Shown here in pieces: positions 61,059 to 64,000 of a stretch of DNA of 64,000 nt. Within the stretch, counting starts at the first letter, position 1, and each line of letters starts with the position of its first letter. Position numbers and translations under genes: made by a program. The stretch covers positions 496,001 through 560,000 of the forward strand of contig NZ_OY781378.1 in the NCBI RefSeq assembly GCF_963676665.1, written 5' to 3'. The stretch is from an uncultured Tolumonas sp. (GTDB lineage Bacteria > Pseudomonadota > Gammaproteobacteria > Enterobacterales > Aeromonadaceae). Under the pieces are notes generated by a model that was not told where the DNA came from, did no database searches, and worked only from the letters and a program-made list of their open reading frames with translations.

Positions 61059-61871
61059 ATGACTCGCGATATTTCCATTATTGGTCTTGGCTGGCTCGGG
61101 TGGCCACTGGCAAAACAATTGATGACCAGTGGTTACAACGTACGAGGTTCAGTCACCTCACTTGCCAAGCAACAACAATTATTAGCCGAGTTGCCAGAGA
61201 TTAATGTGCATTGCTGGCAAGCTGATGAACAGGCTGTGTTGCCTGAAGCTTTGCTTGCTCCGGTGATGATCATCACCATCCCACCTGGGAAACTCAGCCA
61301 TTACTTCTTAGCGTTACAGTCGTTGGTTTTACAGGCCAGACAGCGCGGTGTAGAGCGACTGATTTATATCAGTTCAACCTCGGTTTATGGTGGTTCAGGG
61401 CGTTGTGATGAAACCACGCCATTGCAGCCAGAAACGGCACAAGCTGCCACACTCGTGCAGGTTGAACAATGCGTACAACAAGCAGGATTTGTTTGCTGGA
61501 ACATATTACGACCATCCGGTCTCATTGGCCCCGGTCGTTATCCGGGGCGTTTTCTGAGTGGCAAAACACTGGATGCCGGCGGCCGAGTGGTTAATTTAGT
61601 ACATCAGCGTGATGTTATCGGGGTCATCATAGCCTTATTGGCGCAATCACGTAGCGGTATATTTAATCTGGCAGCACCTGATCATCCAACCCGGGCAACC
61701 TTTTATCAGCAGGCCTGCCAACTAGCCGGATTACCACTACCACTGTTTAGTGATATGAACGATGACGGCAAAATGATCTGTGCGGATAAAGTGGAAACAG
61801 CACTGGGTTACCATTATCAAATTCACGATCTTCGCCAATGGTTGCAACAAGCTGCAGCAGGTGAGCAATGA
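61059..61871 (+). CDS. NAD-dependent epimerase-like protein (YeeZ family)
   Basis: 270 aa Rossmann protein: ISIIGLGWLGWPLAKQL (GxGxxG), LIYISSTSVYGGSGRCDE (S/T...YGG), RPSGLIGPGRYP. YeeZ-like members are uncharacterised SDRs. SD AGGAGCCAGC before ATG. Overlaps the next gene by 4 bp. Confidence 0.85.
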   Translation: MTRDISIIGLGWLGWPLAKQLMTSGYNVRGSVTSLAKQQQLLAELPEINVHCWQADEQAVLPEALLAPVMIITIPPGKLSHYFLALQSLVLQARQRGVERLIYISSTSVYGGSGRCDETTPLQPETAQAATLVQVEQCVQQAGFVCWNILRPSGLIGPGRYPGRFLSGKTLDAGGRVVNLVHQRDVIGVIIALLAQSRSGIFNLAAPDHPTRATFYQQACQLAGLPLPLFSDMNDDGKMICADKVETALGYHYQIHDLRQWLQQAAAGEQ

Positions 61872-62710
61872 GATTGCCTTTTGTTGTTGCCATCATTGCG
61901 GTATTTCTGAGTGGATGTTTAGAGATCCCATCGCAGGAAACGCTATCGACCAATGCTGGGCCGCGGCTGGTTGACCGTTGTCCGCTCGTGGTTCCGGCTA
62001 TGCGTCAGCAGGTCAATGGTTTTGCTTCCGGCTTTCGGTTAACCACTTGGAATTTGCATAAATTTCAGCGTGCAAATTGGCAAAAACAAGCCACTGTTTT
62101 AGCACAGCACAGCGACATCTTGTTGTTTCAGGAAGCCATGGAGCGACCAGCGTTAAGCCAGTTATTACAACAAGCGCATTTTAACTGGCAACAAGTGCAG
62201 GCATTTCGGTTGGAGGGTGAAGTAACCGGAGTGCTAAATGCCTCATCAGTACCGGCATTATATAACTGCTCATTACGTGAATTAGAGCCGGTAAGTCGTA
62301 TTCCCAAATCTGCATTGGTGACACTCTATCCACTGGCGGAGAGCAGTTATCCGTTACTGGCGATTAATGTGCATGGTATCAACTTTGAACTATCGATGGC
62401 GGCCTATCACCGACAGATGGAGCGAATATTCCTGCTTGCGAAAGGTTACCCGGGGCCGGTGGTATTAGCGGGGGATTTTGCAACCTGGGGCGATAAGCGT
62501 ACCGAATATTTGTTAGCTCTTGCCAGACAAAGTGGTTTTGATGAAGCGCTACCAAGTCCTGATTTACGTGTGTTGGTGATGTCGAAGCCGGTAGATCATA
62601 TTTTTTACCGCAAATTACAGCTAAAAACGGTGGGAAATCAAACGACGAATACTTCTGATCATAACCCGCTATGGGCCGAATTTTCCGTGATCAAAAATCC
62701 AGTCAAATAA
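61868..62710 (+). CDS. Endonuclease/exonuclease/phosphatase-family lipoprotein
   Basis: 280 aa. Lipoprotein signal (VVAIIAVFLSGC) then an EEP fold: TTWNLHKFQ, ILLFQEAME (catalytic Glu), AINVHGINF, VVLAGDFATW, SDHNPLWAEF (D/H). Similar to YafD. Presumed periplasm-facing phosphodiesterase; substrate unknown. Confidence 0.88.
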   Translation: MRLPFVVAIIAVFLSGCLEIPSQETLSTNAGPRLVDRCPLVVPAMRQQVNGFASGFRLTTWNLHKFQRANWQKQATVLAQHSDILLFQEAMERPALSQLLQQAHFNWQQVQAFRLEGEVTGVLNASSVPALYNCSLRELEPVSRIPKSALVTLYPLAESSYPLLAINVHGINFELSMAAYHRQMERIFLLAKGYPGPVVLAGDFATWGDKRTEYLLALARQSGFDEALPSPDLRVLVMSKPVDHIFYRKLQLKTVGNQTTNTSDHNPLWAEFSVIKNPVK

Positions 62711-62818
62711 GAGGGTAGCAATATCCTTTTACTCTATGTGGTTAAAAAATAACCATCGCCAAGGCAGGTTACTCGGGCTATAATCCGCCGCCATTTTTCT
62801 CTGTGATGTAAATAGAAT

Positions 62819-64000
62819 ATGACCCAACCAGAAACCTTACTGTTTGATTATCCGAAATATTGGGCGGAATGCTTTGGGCCTGCGCCCTTTCTGCCCATGT
62901 CCCGCAGTGAGATGGATCAACTCGGTTGGGACAGCTGCGACATTATTGTGGTCTGCGGTGATGCCTATGTTGATCATCCGAGTTTCGGTATGGCGATTGT
63001 GGGTCGCTTTCTGGAAGCACAGGGATTCCGCGTTGGTCTGATCTGTCAGCCGGATTGGAACAATAAAAACGATTTCATGAAACTGGGTAAACCGAATCTG
63101 TTTTTCGGGGTCAGTGCCGGCAACATGGATTCGATGATCAACCGTTATACCGCTGATAAAAAGTTACGTCATGACGATGCTTATACGCCAAATAATGAAG
63201 GCGGTAAGCGCCCGGATCGTGCCACCTTGGTTTATTCTCAGCGCTGTAAAGAAGCCTATAAAGATGTGCCGGTAGTGTTAGGGGGCATTGAAGCCTCACT
63301 GCGTCGTATTGGTCATTACGATTACTGGTCGGAAACGATCCGCCGTTCGGTGCTGGTGGATGCTAAAGCGGATCTGCTGGTATTCGGTAACGCGGAACGC
63401 CCGTTAACTGAAATTGCACATCGTTTTGCCCGCGGTGAAACCGTGGCCGATATGCAGGATATTCGCGGCACGGCGGTGATCAGAAAAGGGCCATTGCCGG
63501 AATGGAAGGGCGTCGATTCGTCGCGTCTGGATCAAATTGGCCATATCGATCCAATTCCAAATCCATATATGGAAAATGCGCCTTGTGCGACGGACGCGGC
63601 AGTCGAACCGGCGAAACCGAAAGTCGTTGTCGTGCAGCCACCGAAACCCAAGCCATGGGAAAAAACCTATGTGCTGTTGCCTTCGTATGAAAAAGTAAAA
63701 GCTGATCGCGTGTTGTACGCTCATACCTCACGTATTTTGCATCACGAAACCAATCCGGGTTGTGCGCGTGCGCTGTTGCAGCAGCATGGCGATAAAACAT
63801 TGTGGGTAAATCCACCTGCATTACCGTTGAATACTGAAGAGATGGATTGGGTGTTTGCTCTGCCTTATCAACGGGTGCCGCATCCAGCGTATAAAGGCGC
63901 GAAAATTCCCGCCTACGACATGATCAAAACCTCCGTGAACATCATGCGCGGTTGTTTTGGTGGCTGTTCATTCTGCTCAATCACCGAACATGAAGGGCGT
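62819..64000 (+). CDS. ygiQ: Radical SAM protein YgiQ, 3' end outside window
   Basis: First 394 codons of the YgiQ family: [80 protein letters not shown] and, near the edge, the radical SAM triad CFGGCSFC. The family (about 740 aa) is uncharacterised. Continues beyond the right edge. Confidence 0.95.
   Translation, partial: MTQPETLLFDYPKYWAECFGPAPFLPMSRSEMDQLGWDSCDIIVVCGDAYVDHPSFGMAIVGRFLEAQGFRVGLICQPDWNNKNDFMKLGKPNLFFGVSAGNMDSMINRYTADKKLRHDDAYTPNNEGGKRPDRATLVYSQRCKEAYKDVPVVLGGIEASLRRIGHYDYWSETIRRSVLVDAKADLLVFGNAERPLTEIAHRFARGETVADMQDIRGTAVIRKGPLPEWKGVDSSRLDQIGHIDPIPNPYMENAPCATDAAVEPAKPKVVVVQPPKPKPWEKTYVLLPSYEKVKADRVLYAHTSRILHHETNPGCARALLQQHGDKTLWVNPPALPLNTEEMDWVFALPYQRVPHPAYKGAKIPAYDMIKTSVNIMRGCFGGCSFCSITEHEGR

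Noticed and set aside
1-64000. CRISPR array
   Set aside because: No regularly spaced short repeats were seen.

Overview
The window is a gammaproteobacterial chromosome segment of about 50% GC. Gene content and order (leu leader/leuA, selO, yehS, yjdM, a pyrC-type dihydroorotase, hinT-lpoB-thiK, raiA, slt, ygiQ) point to Aeromonadales, in the Tolumonas/Aeromonas neighbourhood. This is inferred from protein character, not from a search.

Layout. 1-9154: host genes, including leuA (cut by the window edge and frameshifted by one base) behind a classic leucine attenuator, selO, a nucleotidyltransferase-GNAT fusion, yehS, yjdM and two diguanylate cyclases. 9160-10566: a complete IS4-family element with 10-bp target duplications, lying 15 bp upstream of a cyclase start codon. 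10695-14288: a D-2-hydroxyacid dehydrogenase, a VF530 protein, a ybcJ-like S4 protein, a solitary integron integrase and an unknown gene. 14472-51401: a 36.9-kb P2-like prophage in a tRNA-Pro(GGG) gene. 51540-64000: host genes for pyrimidine synthesis, pterin-like chemistry, HinT, LpoB, thiamine kinase, RaiA, a GGDEF-EAL protein, Slt, a YeeZ-like protein, an EEP lipoprotein and YgiQ.

The prophage looks complete. A leftward early operon (RHH regulator, Ogr-type activator, Toprim primase-helicase, excisionase-like protein, integrase) faces a rightward repressor plus an unknown cotranscribed gene across an operator region. The virion genes follow P2 order in mirror image: D, U, T, E/E' (with a TTTTTTG -1 frameshift site), FII, FI, fibre genes, I, J, W, PAAR spike, V, then a moron block (exonuclease, small ORFs, Bro-N protein, Ash/Icd-like protein, YafO-type toxin-antitoxin), S, R, lysis genes, X, L, M, N, O and the divergent P and Q. 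A cos-like sequence lies beyond Q, flanked by two P22-Ant-type antirepressor genes, one of them frameshifted near its 3' end.

The most striking system is a complete diversity-generating retroelement (DGR) in the tail-fibre slot (26876-29726): a C-type-lectin/FGE-fold target gene with a 3'-terminal variable repeat (VR), a GRNA-tetraloop hairpin, an avd-like gene, a template repeat (TR) and a DGR-type reverse transcriptase. TR and VR (111 bp) differ at 13 positions, every one an adenine in TR on the coding strand. All nine AAC/AAT codons of TR are altered in VR, with no change elsewhere. This is the signature of recent adenine-specific mutagenic retrohoming, which would diversify the phage's receptor-binding protein.
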